The notes beneath the pieces are model-generated. The model searched no databases, had not been told where the DNA came from, and worked only from the letters and a program-made list of their open reading frames with translations. From Planctomycetota bacterium (GTDB lineage Bacteria > Planctomycetota > Planctomycetia > Pirellulales > UBA1268): a DNA stretch of 6,946 nucleotides. Below, in pieces: positions 1-5,830 of the stretch. Position 1 is the stretch's first letter. Every line of letters begins with the position of its first letter. The DNA is taken from the NCBI GenBank assembly GCA_027622795.1, contig JAQBZA010000178.1, forward strand, positions 1-6,946. Reading direction: 5' to 3'. The position numbers and the translations under genes are program-made.

Positions 1-1
1 C

Positions 2-544
2 GACGCCGTCTCCGGGCAGGTGGAGCGGGGCACGATGGAGATGCTCCTGGCCCAGCCGGTGACGCGGCGGGCCGTGTTCGCCACACAGGCCTTCGCCACG
101 ACCACAGGCGCCGCCGTGTTGTGCAGCGTGTTGCTGGCGTCGGTCTGGACGGCCGTGAGCTTTGGCCCCTGGGCCGGCAAGGTGGAGCCGGAGCGATTTG
201 TGCCGGCTGTGCTCAACGTTTTCGGCCTCATGGTCTGCATGGCGGGAATCACGGCCTGCGTGTCAGCAGGCGACAGTTACCGCTGGCGAACGATCGGGAT
301 CTTGTGCAGCTTCTACGTGTTTTCGATCTTGGCAAAGCTGGTTGGGCGGATGAGTGGGGCTTTCGCATGGGCCGGCTACCTGTCGGTATTCAACGCCTAT
401 GAACCGCAGCGACTCGTGGGGGACACAGCCGACGTCTGGCGGCTGTTGGCGATCTACGACGGCGTGCTTCTCGGCGTCGGTATTGTCGGCTATGTGATCG
501 GTGCGATCACATTTTCTCGTCGCGACCTGCCAGCCCCGCTGTGA
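2..544 (+). CDS. ABC-2 type transporter permease, C-terminal part (5' end outside window)
   Basis: This is the last 180 residues of an integral membrane permease that would pair with an ATP-binding subunit outside the window to move a substrate across the inner membrane. The reading frame is already open at base 2. It begins with an SGQVERGTMEMLLAQPVTR segment, the cytoplasmic loop typical of ABC-2 permeases of the NosY-like group ('SGE.E.GT.E.LLAQPVSR'). Four hydrophobic stretches follow: roughly residues 30-50, 66-86, 98-116 and 148-170 of the visible part. The protein ends with a short charged tail, SRRDLPAPL. A GTG at base 20 and an ATG at base 35 lie inside the conserved loop and are not starts. 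The family call is firm. The substrate cannot be told from this fragment, and no partner ATPase is visible here. Confidence 0.8.
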   Translation, partial: DAVSGQVERGTMEMLLAQPVTRRAVFATQAFATTTGAAVLCSVLLASVWTAVSFGPWAGKVEPERFVPAVLNVFGLMVCMAGITACVSAGDSYRWRTIGILCSFYVFSILAKLVGRMSGAFAWAGYLSVFNAYEPQRLVGDTADVWRLLAIYDGVLLGVGIVGYVIGAITFSRRDLPAPL

Positions 545-677
545 TCGGTCACGGTCGGTATTTTTGCTTATGCAAATAAAACACAAAAAGAATCTCCGCC
601 TGACTCACGGTCGATAGGGTAACGCAGTCGATCAAAGATCGGCTCCCTCCTGCGTGATCCCGCCTGTTGCCCGCTCC
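545..677. other. Intergenic region with AT-rich patch and a near-perfect 12-nt direct repeat
   Basis: This gap separates the permease from the repeat lipoprotein. Bases 558-593 are strikingly AT-rich for this window and probably mark the promoter of the next gene, but no good -35/-10 pair could be picked. A small hairpin TTTGC-TTAT-GCAAA (563-576) follows the permease stop; it is too weak and AT-rich to call an intrinsic terminator. The sequence TCACGGTCGRTA occurs at 549-560 and 605-616 in direct orientation with one mismatch, flanking the AT-rich patch. A 5-bp hairpin CGATC-AAA-GATCG lies around 629-641. No coding sequence was seen. Confidence 0.4.
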
Positions 678-1604
678 ATGTGCGTTCCACAAAGACTGAC
701 AGGAGTGATGATCCTGGTCGTCACCACGATCGGTTGCGGTCCCCTGCCGTCATCCAACAGACAGCCCGTTTGCCCGCCACCCCAGGTGGTGACTCTGCCA
801 GCTGTGATGACCGACACCGTCAGCGTGGTCAAGCAGTTCTACGCGACAAGCGTTGACGAAGCGGCAGGGTTGATCCTGGCAGCGAGTGGGCACCCGGGGC
901 GGCGCGAACTGGCGACCCTCCGCACAGATCAGTTGTTTCTCACCGAGGACGAGGCCCTGCGGCTGCGAGGAAACCAGATGGCTGTCATTCTGACCGCGTT
1001 GCGCCACCTCGATGCTGACGTGGCTCGTCACCTGGGAACCTGCAGCGGCATCCTCGAATTCACAGTGCTCAAGTCAATCGATGCCGAGGCTGCGGCTGGT
1101 CTCAGCGGGCGGCGGGATGTGCTGCGTCTCAACGCGCTGACACATCTTGATGCCGCCACGGCCGTTGGGCTGGCCCGCAGTGAGTGCGATCTGCAACTTG
1201 CTGGGCTCACATACCTCGAGCCGGGAGTGGCTGCGGCGTTGGGTCGGCATCGTGGGGCCCTCCGCCTCAACGGTTTGAAAAAGTTATCGGGAGTTGATGC
1301 CATGCATCTGGCGCGGCATCACGGCGATCTGTGTCTTAATGAACTCACATCCCTGAGCGACGAGGCGGCCCAATCGCTGGCGGCGTTTCCATTCGGTTTG
1401 CACCTCAACGGGCTGACCACGCTTTCGGTTCCTGCAGCCACGGCGCTGGCCCGACACTCCGGCTGGTGCCTCGACTGTCGTGGCCTCACGATGCTCTCCC
1501 CGGCTGCGGAGGCCGCGATCGCCCGTCACCCGCGGTCGGGCAAGAGGATCGTCTCCGGTCTGGCCGCGAGGCCCCGGACAGCGGCCCCGCGCAGCGGTGG
1601 GTGA
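678..1604 (+). CDS. Putative lipoprotein with 23-residue leucine-rich-like repeats
   Basis: This encodes about 308 residues, probably exported and lipid-anchored, of unknown function. The start is uncertain. GTG 654, ATG 678 and ATG 708 are in frame. I chose 678 because it gives an Arg-containing n-region, a hydrophobic core (GVMILVVTTIG) and a TIGC lipobox with Cys20; no strong ribosome site precedes it, and 654 would only add eight residues. After a Pro-rich linker, residues 108-286 hold eight copies of a repeat of exactly 23 residues, one of them 24. Its consensus is L..L...AA..LARH.G.L.LNG, as in LTYLEPGVAAALGRHRG. Repeats of this kind, related to leucine-rich repeats, are common in planctomycete surface proteins, suggesting a solenoid used for binding. 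The C-terminal tail is basic and disordered. No catalytic motif was seen. The repeat call is sure; the anchoring is likely but unproven. Confidence 0.72.
   Translation: MCVPQRLTGVMILVVTTIGCGPLPSSNRQPVCPPPQVVTLPAVMTDTVSVVKQFYATSVDEAAGLILAASGHPGRRELATLRTDQLFLTEDEALRLRGNQMAVILTALRHLDADVARHLGTCSGILEFTVLKSIDAEAAAGLSGRRDVLRLNALTHLDAATAVGLARSECDLQLAGLTYLEPGVAAALGRHRGALRLNGLKKLSGVDAMHLARHHGDLCLNELTSLSDEAAQSLAAFPFGLHLNGLTTLSVPAATALARHSGWCLDCRGLTMLSPAAEAAIARHPRSGKRIVSGLAARPRTAAPRSGG
999..1535 (+). repeat. Tandem 23-aa leucine-rich-like protein repeats
   Basis: Units begin at residues 108, 131, 154, 177, 200, 223, 246 and 270 (counting from ATG 678). Every unit is 23 residues except the seventh, which has 24; the eighth is partial. 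Conserved positions are Leu1, Leu4, Ala-Ala near 8-9, Leu/Ile12, Ala13, Arg14-His15, and an LxLNG ending. The repeat is visible in protein but has largely diverged in DNA, so it looks old and under protein-level selection, not a recent tandem duplication. One or two degenerate units may precede it, around residues 58-107. Confidence 0.75.
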
Positions 1605-1684
1605 GCGGGATGCAGCCAAACGCAAAAGAAACCTGTTTCGGGGCTGAATGACGTTCGTTTTCCGCTGTCGGCTTTCGTGAGGAT

Positions 1685-1703
1685 TCTGCATACTATTTGC
1701 AGA
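1685..1703. promoter_or_regulatory. Inverted repeat TCTGCA-N7-TGCAGA upstream of the TPR gene
   Basis: Arms TCTGCA (1685-1690) and TGCAGA (1698-1703) are perfect complements around a 7-base AT-rich centre, TACTATT. It lies 21 bases ahead of the TPR start codon and just upstream of its ribosome site. It could be a repressor operator over a promoter (the centre contains a weak -10-like TACTAT) or a small mRNA hairpin in the leader. No regulator can be named. The rest of the 1605-1724 gap holds only a short GAAAC-CT-GTTTC dyad at 1628-1639. Confidence 0.4.
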
Positions 1704-1711
1704 CATTCTCC

Positions 1712-1716
1712 GAGGG
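1712..1716 (+). promoter_or_regulatory. Ribosome binding site GAGGG that decides the TPR start
   Basis: GAGGG ends 8 bases before ATG 1725. This favours that start over the in-frame GTG at 1677, which would place 16 extra residues ahead of an otherwise normal signal peptide. Confidence 0.65.
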
Positions 1717-1724
1717 TTCCATCA

Positions 1725-3461
1725 ATGCCGCTTTCACGACGCTTTCGTTGTGGCCTGCTTTCCCGGGCTGCGTGGGTCTGGATCGTGTTGTCGGGGGTCT
1801 GTCCGTTGGCGGGCAGCGCCGAAGAGCCGCGTGGCCAGGCCGATCTCGATGCGGCCATCGAGGCCAAACTGTCAGCCGATGATCTCGATGACTACGCCAC
1901 CGTCATCGACCTTTGCCGACGGGCGATCGACAAGGGGCTCGGGCCGGAATCAAAGGATTTTGCCGACGCCCTGTACACCGGCACGCTCATGGATCGGGCC
2001 GGGATGGTGGTCGACGCGATTTTTGATGCGGCGGTGCCTGACCCGCAGTGGCCGCGGATGCGTTCGTTTGCCATGCGAGATCTCAACGAGGCGGTGCGGC
2101 GCGATCCGAATCTTGGCGAAGCCCACCTGATGATCGCGCGGCTCGAGGCGTTACCCGGCGGCAATCGGGAGCGGGCCCGGACGGAGGCGGAGAAGGCGAC
2201 CGAACTCCTCGACGACAACAAGCTTGCTGCCTGCCGGGCACAACTCGTGCTTGGTGGGCTGGCGGCCGACGACAAGGAACGGGGAGCGGCCTACGACAAG
2301 GCCGTGGAACTTGCCCCGCGGGATGTTGAGGCCCGCCGCACCCGAGGGCTCTTTCATCTCGTCAATGATCGTTTTGCAGAGGCACGGGCCGATCTGGAAG
2401 TGGCCATCGAGGAAGAGCCGGAGGAAGGAGCCCTTTATGAGGCGATCGGCATGGCCTACCTGATGGAAGAAAAGCTCGACGAGGCGGAGAAAGCCTTCGA
2501 CAGGGCGATCGAAATCAATCCGCAGGCACCGACAGCCTTGCTTCAGCGGGCCCGCGTGCTGGCGTTGCAGGGGGAGCGGCCCGAGGCGATTGCCGATCTC
2601 GACAAGGCGATCGAGTTGAAACCCGACGAGGCAATTCCGTTGATTCTGCGGGCACGGATCCTTCAGCAGGCGGGTGAGACCGAGAAGGCGCTCGCCGACA
2701 TCGAGCAGGTGCTCGCCACACAGCCTGACCATCCCGCCGCGCTCGAACTGCGCGGACTGATTGCCGCCGAGAACAATGATTACTCCGCAGCCATTCGAGA
2801 TTTTCGTCGGCTGCTCGATCGGCATGACGAGGATGCCCTGGTGCATGGGCAACTCGGCATGTTGCATCTGGCTGCCAAGCAGCCGCGGGCAGCAATCCGG
2901 GAGTTTACGCGGGCCATCGATCTTGACGCCGGGCAGTTTGCAAGCTGGCGGGGCCGCAGCGATGCCGAAATCTCGATTGGTGACCATGCGAAGGCTCTGG
3001 CTGACTTGGAAAAGGCGCTCGAATTGAGGCCCGACGATGACGGCGTCTTGAACAATCTGGCGTGGCTCCTGGCCACATCGCCCGACGATGTGCTGCGGAA
3101 TGGCAAGCGGGCGATCGAACTCGCGACAAAGGCCTGTGAGGCGACGGGATGGAAGGAAGCTCACATCATCAGCACGTTGGCAGCGGGTTATGCGGAGGCT
3201 GGAGACTTCGAGGCTGCCAAGAAGTACAGCCGGCAGGCAGTGGAACTGGGCTCAGAAACCGAGGATGTGAAGTCACAACTGGAAAAAGAGTTGCAGAGCT
3301 ATGAAGCGGGCAAGCCATGGCGTGAGAAGCAAACACTTGAGGAGGCTGAACTTGCGGGCCTTGCCCCCGAGGTTGTCGATGAACGCCCGATCGCTGCGAA
3401 CGCCGCTGATGAACCTGAGGATCGCCCAGCTTCTCCCAGCAAGCCACGGCGTCCCTTTTGA
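1725..3461 (+). CDS. Secreted tetratricopeptide-repeat protein
   Basis: This encodes 578 residues, probably periplasmic. Residues 1-32 form a signal peptide: Arg-Arg in the n-region, a hydrophobic core AAWVWIVLSGVCPLAG, and a likely cut after GSA. At residues 40-198 there is helical, TPR-like sequence that is harder to phase. At residues 199-437 there are seven regular 34-residue TPR units with the usual A/G-Y/F-A-P pattern (for example LDEAEKAFDRAIEINPQ). The C-terminal block carries NNLAWLLATSPDD (443-455), a GWKEAH turn (475-480), another TPR-like hairpin, and AGKPWRE (528-534). I know this arrangement from many planctomycete TPR proteins. The last ~44 residues are acidic and Pro-rich, probably disordered. 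TPR solenoids bind protein partners, and no catalytic motif is visible, so the exact role is unknown. It stands alone after a 120-base gap and converges with the minus-strand export genes. Confidence 0.85.
   Translation: MPLSRRFRCGLLSRAAWVWIVLSGVCPLAGSAEEPRGQADLDAAIEAKLSADDLDDYATVIDLCRRAIDKGLGPESKDFADALYTGTLMDRAGMVVDAIFDAAVPDPQWPRMRSFAMRDLNEAVRRDPNLGEAHLMIARLEALPGGNRERARTEAEKATELLDDNKLAACRAQLVLGGLAADDKERGAAYDKAVELAPRDVEARRTRGLFHLVNDRFAEARADLEVAIEEEPEEGALYEAIGMAYLMEEKLDEAEKAFDRAIEINPQAPTALLQRARVLALQGERPEAIADLDKAIELKPDEAIPLILRARILQQAGETEKALADIEQVLATQPDHPAALELRGLIAAENNDYSAAIRDFRRLLDRHDEDALVHGQLGMLHLAAKQPRAAIREFTRAIDLDAGQFASWRGRSDAEISIGDHAKALADLEKALELRPDDDGVLNNLAWLLATSPDDVLRNGKRAIELATKACEATGWKEAHIISTLAAGYAEAGDFEAAKKYSRQAVELGSETEDVKSQLEKELQSYEAGKPWREKQTLEEAELAGLAPEVVDERPIAANAADEPEDRPASPSKPRRPF
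2319..3035 (+). repeat. Seven consecutive 34-residue TPR units
   Basis: Units start at residues 199, 234, 268, 302, 336, 370 and 404 of the protein starting at 1725; all are in phase and 34 residues long except the first, which is one longer. Most end in a D/N-P or similar turn (EINPQ, ELKPD, ATQPD, ELRPD). The fifth and sixth units (ending DRHDE and DLDAG) lack the terminal Pro, so the superhelix may bend there. Confidence 0.75.
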
Positions 3462-3490
3462 CGGGAAAACAGGGCGGGAGGCGGTTTGGC
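3462..3490. other. Short convergent intergenic gap
   Basis: Only 29 bases separate the stop codons of two converging genes. A weak dyad (TCCC/GGGA, 4 bp) spans the TPR stop. It has no clear T-tract on either strand, so no bidirectional terminator is called. Confidence 0.4.
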
Positions 3491-3874
3491 CTACCGCTTC
3501 GCGCGGGGGTAAAAGTGCGAGAGGTCGAGGAAGGTCGAAGTGTGACCGGTCGGCCGAATTGTTTCGGAGGTTTGTCGTGGCGTCTGGCGTAGTTGTCGTA
3601 CGTCGCGTTGAATCGTTCCAATACGCTCGCTTTGACGCATCTGTTCAAGCTGCTGCTGCTGGATCTGAAGTTGCGGAAGCACCTGTTCTTGATAGATGTT
3701 TTGGGTGCCGAGCGGATTGAGGGCTTGGTTTTGCAGCATCGTGTATGGGCTCATGCTCGGCCGGCGGTAGATATCGGCAAACGGCGCTTGGCCACCGTTG
3801 CCCTGGGCAGTCGCTGGTGTGGCGGTGGCCAGCGCGGTAACCGTGATACAGAGAACCAGTGCTACGTGTTTCAT
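3491..3874 (-). CDS. Small secreted Gln-rich protein coupled to the polysaccharide exporter
   Basis: This encodes 127 residues. Residues 1-23 form a clear signal peptide ending ATA before QGNGG, so the mature protein (~104 aa) is exported. It contains an RRPSMSPYTMLQNQALNP segment (37-54), then a helical Gln/Glu-rich stretch about 60-98 (QLQIQQQQLEQM...) that could form a coiled coil. The C-terminal motif RPTGHTSTFLDLSHFYP is at 107-123. Small planctomycete proteins with an 'SPY.NL' start, a Gln-rich helix and a 'TGH..F...SHYYP' end look familiar to me, but I know of no assigned function. The start ATG overlaps the stop of the upstream Wza-like gene (TGATG on the minus strand), so translation is probably coupled and the products made in fixed proportion. 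An accessory role in export-channel assembly or in binding the polysaccharide is an inference. The signal peptide and the overlap are directly visible. Confidence 0.75.
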   Translation of the reverse strand: MKHVALVLCITVTALATATPATAQGNGGQAPFADIYRRPSMSPYTMLQNQALNPLGTQNIYQEQVLPQLQIQQQQLEQMRQSERIGTIQRDVRQLRQTPRQTSETIRPTGHTSTFLDLSHFYPRAKR

Positions 3875-4986
3875 CAGAAGTTGGGGTTGAAGCCGAAGGG
3901 GAAGCGGTTGATCTGTTGCACGGTGCTCGTGCCGAGGAGAGTGAAGCCGAAGATCCGCTCGAAGGGGGCAGTCATCCGCCCGACAAGGCTGTCGAAGGCG
4001 ACCATGTGATCTTGGGCGATGAAGACGCGGTCGCCCGGCAGCAGCTGGTAGTTGGTGGCGGTGGCGCCTCCCTTCATGATGGCCTCGATGTCGACTGGCA
4101 GGATCTGGTCGCAGCCCATGCTCGACGGTGCAGGTCGTGCAATCCAGACCTCCTTGCTCGACAGTCGTGACAAACCGTTGATGCCCGCAATGGCGTCAAG
4201 CACGGTCTCGTTGCCGGTGACAGGGAAGCGGGCAACGTTGTCGCCGTAGCCGGCGCCCTCCGTGATTACGTAATAGACTTTGGAATTGTAGGAGTAGACA
4301 TCGACGCTCACGAGCGGAGCCTCGAGGAATGCCGCGAGATGGGCCTCGATCGCGGACTTTGCCTCTCGGAGTGTGAGGCCGGTGACGTGGACACTGCCGT
4401 ACGTGCCGAGCTGGATGGTGCCGTCCGGGCCTACAAGATGCTCACCGGCAATCTGCTGCTGGCCCGCTGCCTCCGCAAGGGTAAGCGAGACCTGTGGCTC
4501 GCGGAGTACTCGCGTGAGGTGTCGAAAGACCGCATCCTGTGCTTCATTAAGCGACAGGTTTCCTACCGCCACCTTGCCATAGGCCGGGCCGAGATCGATC
4601 ATGCCCCCAGGCTCCACGGCAAAGAGCCCACGAATCGGCTGATCGAGCAGTGTGCCCTCGACCATAACCTGGAGCACATCAAACGACTGGATGCGAAACG
4701 GGGGTTTTGGCACCACGCGCAGGGCATCGATCAGAAGAATGTCGGGTGGCTCAATGACATACGGTGGCAGTGACACTTTGGCCAATTCCTTGGCTGGTAA
4801 CGGATGTCCATCAGGGTGACAGTTGGCCTCCAACAGCGTCTGCTGAGCAAGGGTCCGTTGTGGTCGCGGAAAGGTCTGGCATCCGGTGGCCAGAAAGCTG
4901 AGGAGGGCGATGGCGCACAGGTGTCCAAAAGACGAACACCGACCGACGGCGATGCACTGCGGCGGCGAAAGGAGTAGGCGAGTCAT
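3874..4986 (-). CDS. Wza-like polysaccharide export lipoprotein
   Basis: This encodes 370 residues and is probably an outer-membrane lipoprotein forming the channel through which exopolysaccharide leaves the cell. Residues 1-36 are a lipoprotein signal with hydrophobic core LCAIALLSFLATG and lipobox ATGC (Cys36). A first polysaccharide-export domain begins at YVIEPPDILLIDALRV (76-91) and includes EGTLLDQPIRG (110-120) and VEPGGMIDLG (124-133). A second, similar block has EHLVGPDGTIQLGTYGSVHVTGL (182-204). An SLBB-like region follows with NSKVYYVITEGAGYGDNV (234-251), TGNETVLDAI (257-266) and LLPGDRVFIAQD (315-326). The length is in the usual range of the family. I chose ATG 4986 because AGGA (4995-4998) sits 8 bases upstream and the lipoprotein signal begins there. 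The frame stays open to 5325, but that extension overlaps the divergent gene and is noncoding. It is divergent from the NusG-like gene and leads a two-gene unit. Confidence 0.9.
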   Translation of the reverse strand: MTRLLLSPPQCIAVGRCSSFGHLCAIALLSFLATGCQTFPRPQRTLAQQTLLEANCHPDGHPLPAKELAKVSLPPYVIEPPDILLIDALRVVPKPPFRIQSFDVLQVMVEGTLLDQPIRGLFAVEPGGMIDLGPAYGKVAVGNLSLNEAQDAVFRHLTRVLREPQVSLTLAEAAGQQQIAGEHLVGPDGTIQLGTYGSVHVTGLTLREAKSAIEAHLAAFLEAPLVSVDVYSYNSKVYYVITEGAGYGDNVARFPVTGNETVLDAIAGINGLSRLSSKEVWIARPAPSSMGCDQILPVDIEAIMKGGATATNYQLLPGDRVFIAQDHMVAFDSLVGRMTAPFERIFGFTLLGTSTVQQINRFPFGFNPNF

Positions 4987-4994
4987 GTCCCAGT

Positions 4995-4998
4995 TCCT
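4995..4998 (-). promoter_or_regulatory. Ribosome binding site AGGA for the export lipoprotein
   Basis: On the minus strand GCAGGAAC precedes ATG 4986 with an 8-base spacer. It selects this start over in-frame codons further upstream, up to 5325. Confidence 0.6.
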
Positions 4999-5042
4999 GC
5001 AGTCGTCAACGTCCTCACAGCCCGGTTTATCGGCTACGAGAA

Positions 5043-5058
5043 GGGCAAAACTATGCCC
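5043..5058. promoter_or_regulatory. Palindrome GGGCA-N6-TGCCC, candidate operator
   Basis: These are perfect 5-bp arms with a 6-base AT-rich centre, placed about 57 bases from the export-gene start and 170 from the NusG-like start. The symmetry suits a dimeric regulator acting on both directions. No regulator gene is in the window. Confidence 0.3.
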
Positions 5059-5227
5059 ATTACCCCCTCTTGGGAAGTATTTTTTCAGGGCGCGGAAAAT
5101 GCCCCATCTGGGGGGGCTGCGGGCGGTCGGCAGCCGCGGGCCTTGAAGCGAGTCGTAGATTTGCTCCGCCTTCCCGGGCAGTTGGTTGTGGTCCGTCGAC
5201 CCCACGGGAACGGAGTGCGCCCTGGCG

Positions 5228-5806
5228 ATGCCGATTCTTCCCCAGCAACGCGATATGTACCCCGATGACCTCCTCTCCGATGGGGCGGCTGCCGTCGCCA
5301 CGGACACGCGAGACGGTGCGAACACGAAATGGGTTGTGTTTTACACGCTGTCGCGCCGAGAAAAGGATCTGATGCGCAGGCTGGAGAGCGTGGAAATTCC
5401 GTTTTACGGGCCACTCATTCGGCGGCGTCTGCCAGCCACGCGCGGGCAGCCGCGCGTGTCATATGTGTCACTTTTCCCCGGGTATGTTTTTGCGCGAGTC
5501 GATGATGAGCAGCGCCGAACAGCCTTGGGCACCAACACCATTGCCCGCTGGCTGCCGGTCGTCGATGAACACAAACTCGTCAACGATCTCTGCAGCCTTC
5601 GCCAACTCATTGCCAGTAACCGTCCGCTCACGCCGGAAGCCCGTCTCGATGCCGGACATGTCGTGCGAGTGCGATCGGGACCGTTGGCCGGGCTGGAAGG
5701 GATCGTCGTAAAACGCCGTGGTGGTGTCCGTCTGGTTGTGATGGTGCAGTTTCTTAATCAGGGCGCCTCGATCGAACTCGAAGACGTCGACCTTGAACTG
5801 ATCTGA
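5228..5806 (+). CDS. NusG-family specialised transcription elongation/antitermination factor
   Basis: This encodes 192 residues. NusG paralogues bind RNA polymerase through the NGN domain and suppress pausing and termination; specialised members (RfaH, UpxY, LoaP) serve long polysaccharide operons. After a ~33-residue N-terminal extension, the NGN domain spans about 34-132, with KWVVFYTLSRREKDLMRRL, the FYGPLIRRR strand and the hallmark SLFPGYVFARV (81-91). A KOW domain spans about 140-192 with VRVRSGPLAGLEGIVVKR and an ELEDVDLELI end. I chose ATG 5228 because MPILP... followed by a YP(D/E)(D/N)LL segment resembles planctomycete relatives as I remember them. GGAG (5212-5215) lies 12 bases upstream, which is somewhat long; TTG 5186 and ATG 5255 remain possible. 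It sits beside an exporter and a sugar-nucleotide dehydratase and lacks the ribosomal or secE neighbours of housekeeping nusG, so a locus-specific role is likely. Confidence 0.87.
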   Translation: MPILPQQRDMYPDDLLSDGAAAVATDTRDGANTKWVVFYTLSRREKDLMRRLESVEIPFYGPLIRRRLPATRGQPRVSYVSLFPGYVFARVDDEQRRTALGTNTIARWLPVVDEHKLVNDLCSLRQLIASNRPLTPEARLDAGHVVRVRSGPLAGLEGIVVKRRGGVRLVVMVQFLNQGASIELEDVDLELI

Positions 5807-5830
5807 ACGAGAAGAAGCCGGTGGCCATCT

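Larger units (their letters stand above)
4987..5227. promoter_or_regulatory. Divergent control region and structured leader between the export and NusG-like genes
   Basis: These 241 bases must hold promoters for both directions, though no convincing -35/-10 pair could be assigned. Visible structure includes the inverted repeat GGGCA-AAACTA-TGCCC (5043-5058), a bulged dyad AGCC...GGCT (5019-5035), and a T6 tract (5080-5085). A GC-rich cluster follows at 5101-5137, where stem GCCCC/GGGGC (5101-5105 with 5113-5117) and stem GGCTGC/GCAGCC (5115-5120 with 5130-5135) share bases and exclude each other. The position just ahead of a NusG paralogue fits a leader where elongation is controlled. That role is an inference from UpxY- and LoaP-type systems. 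Confidence 0.5.

Noticed and set aside
563..576. Hairpin after the permease stop as a terminator
   Set aside because: The stem is only 5 bp and AT-rich, and no T-tract follows on the plus strand.
629..641. CGATC-AAA-GATCG hairpin as a regulatory element of the repeat lipoprotein
   Set aside because: A 5-bp stem built of GATC-type sequence is common by chance in this GC-rich DNA.
2151..3164. 337-residue open frame antisense to the TPR gene
   Set aside because: It mirrors the repeats of the TPR gene; the sense strand gives a signal peptide and clear TPR units, while the antisense product has no recognisable domain or ribosome site.
3453..3480. Bidirectional terminator between the converging genes
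   Set aside because: The best stem is 4 bp with no uninterrupted T-tract; it is too weak to support.
3301..4009. Plus-strand open frames across the small secreted gene
   Set aside because: The minus strand has a signal peptide, a coupled start and a conserved-looking C-terminus; the plus frames have none of these.
4339..4773. 144-residue plus-strand open frame inside the export gene
   Set aside because: It lies entirely within the conserved export-domain coding sequence on the other strand and shows no signal or motif.
4987..5325. 113-residue N-terminal extension of the export lipoprotein frame
   Set aside because: It overlaps the divergent NusG-like gene and the intergenic region, has no domain similarity, and would bury the lipoprotein signal that begins at 4986.
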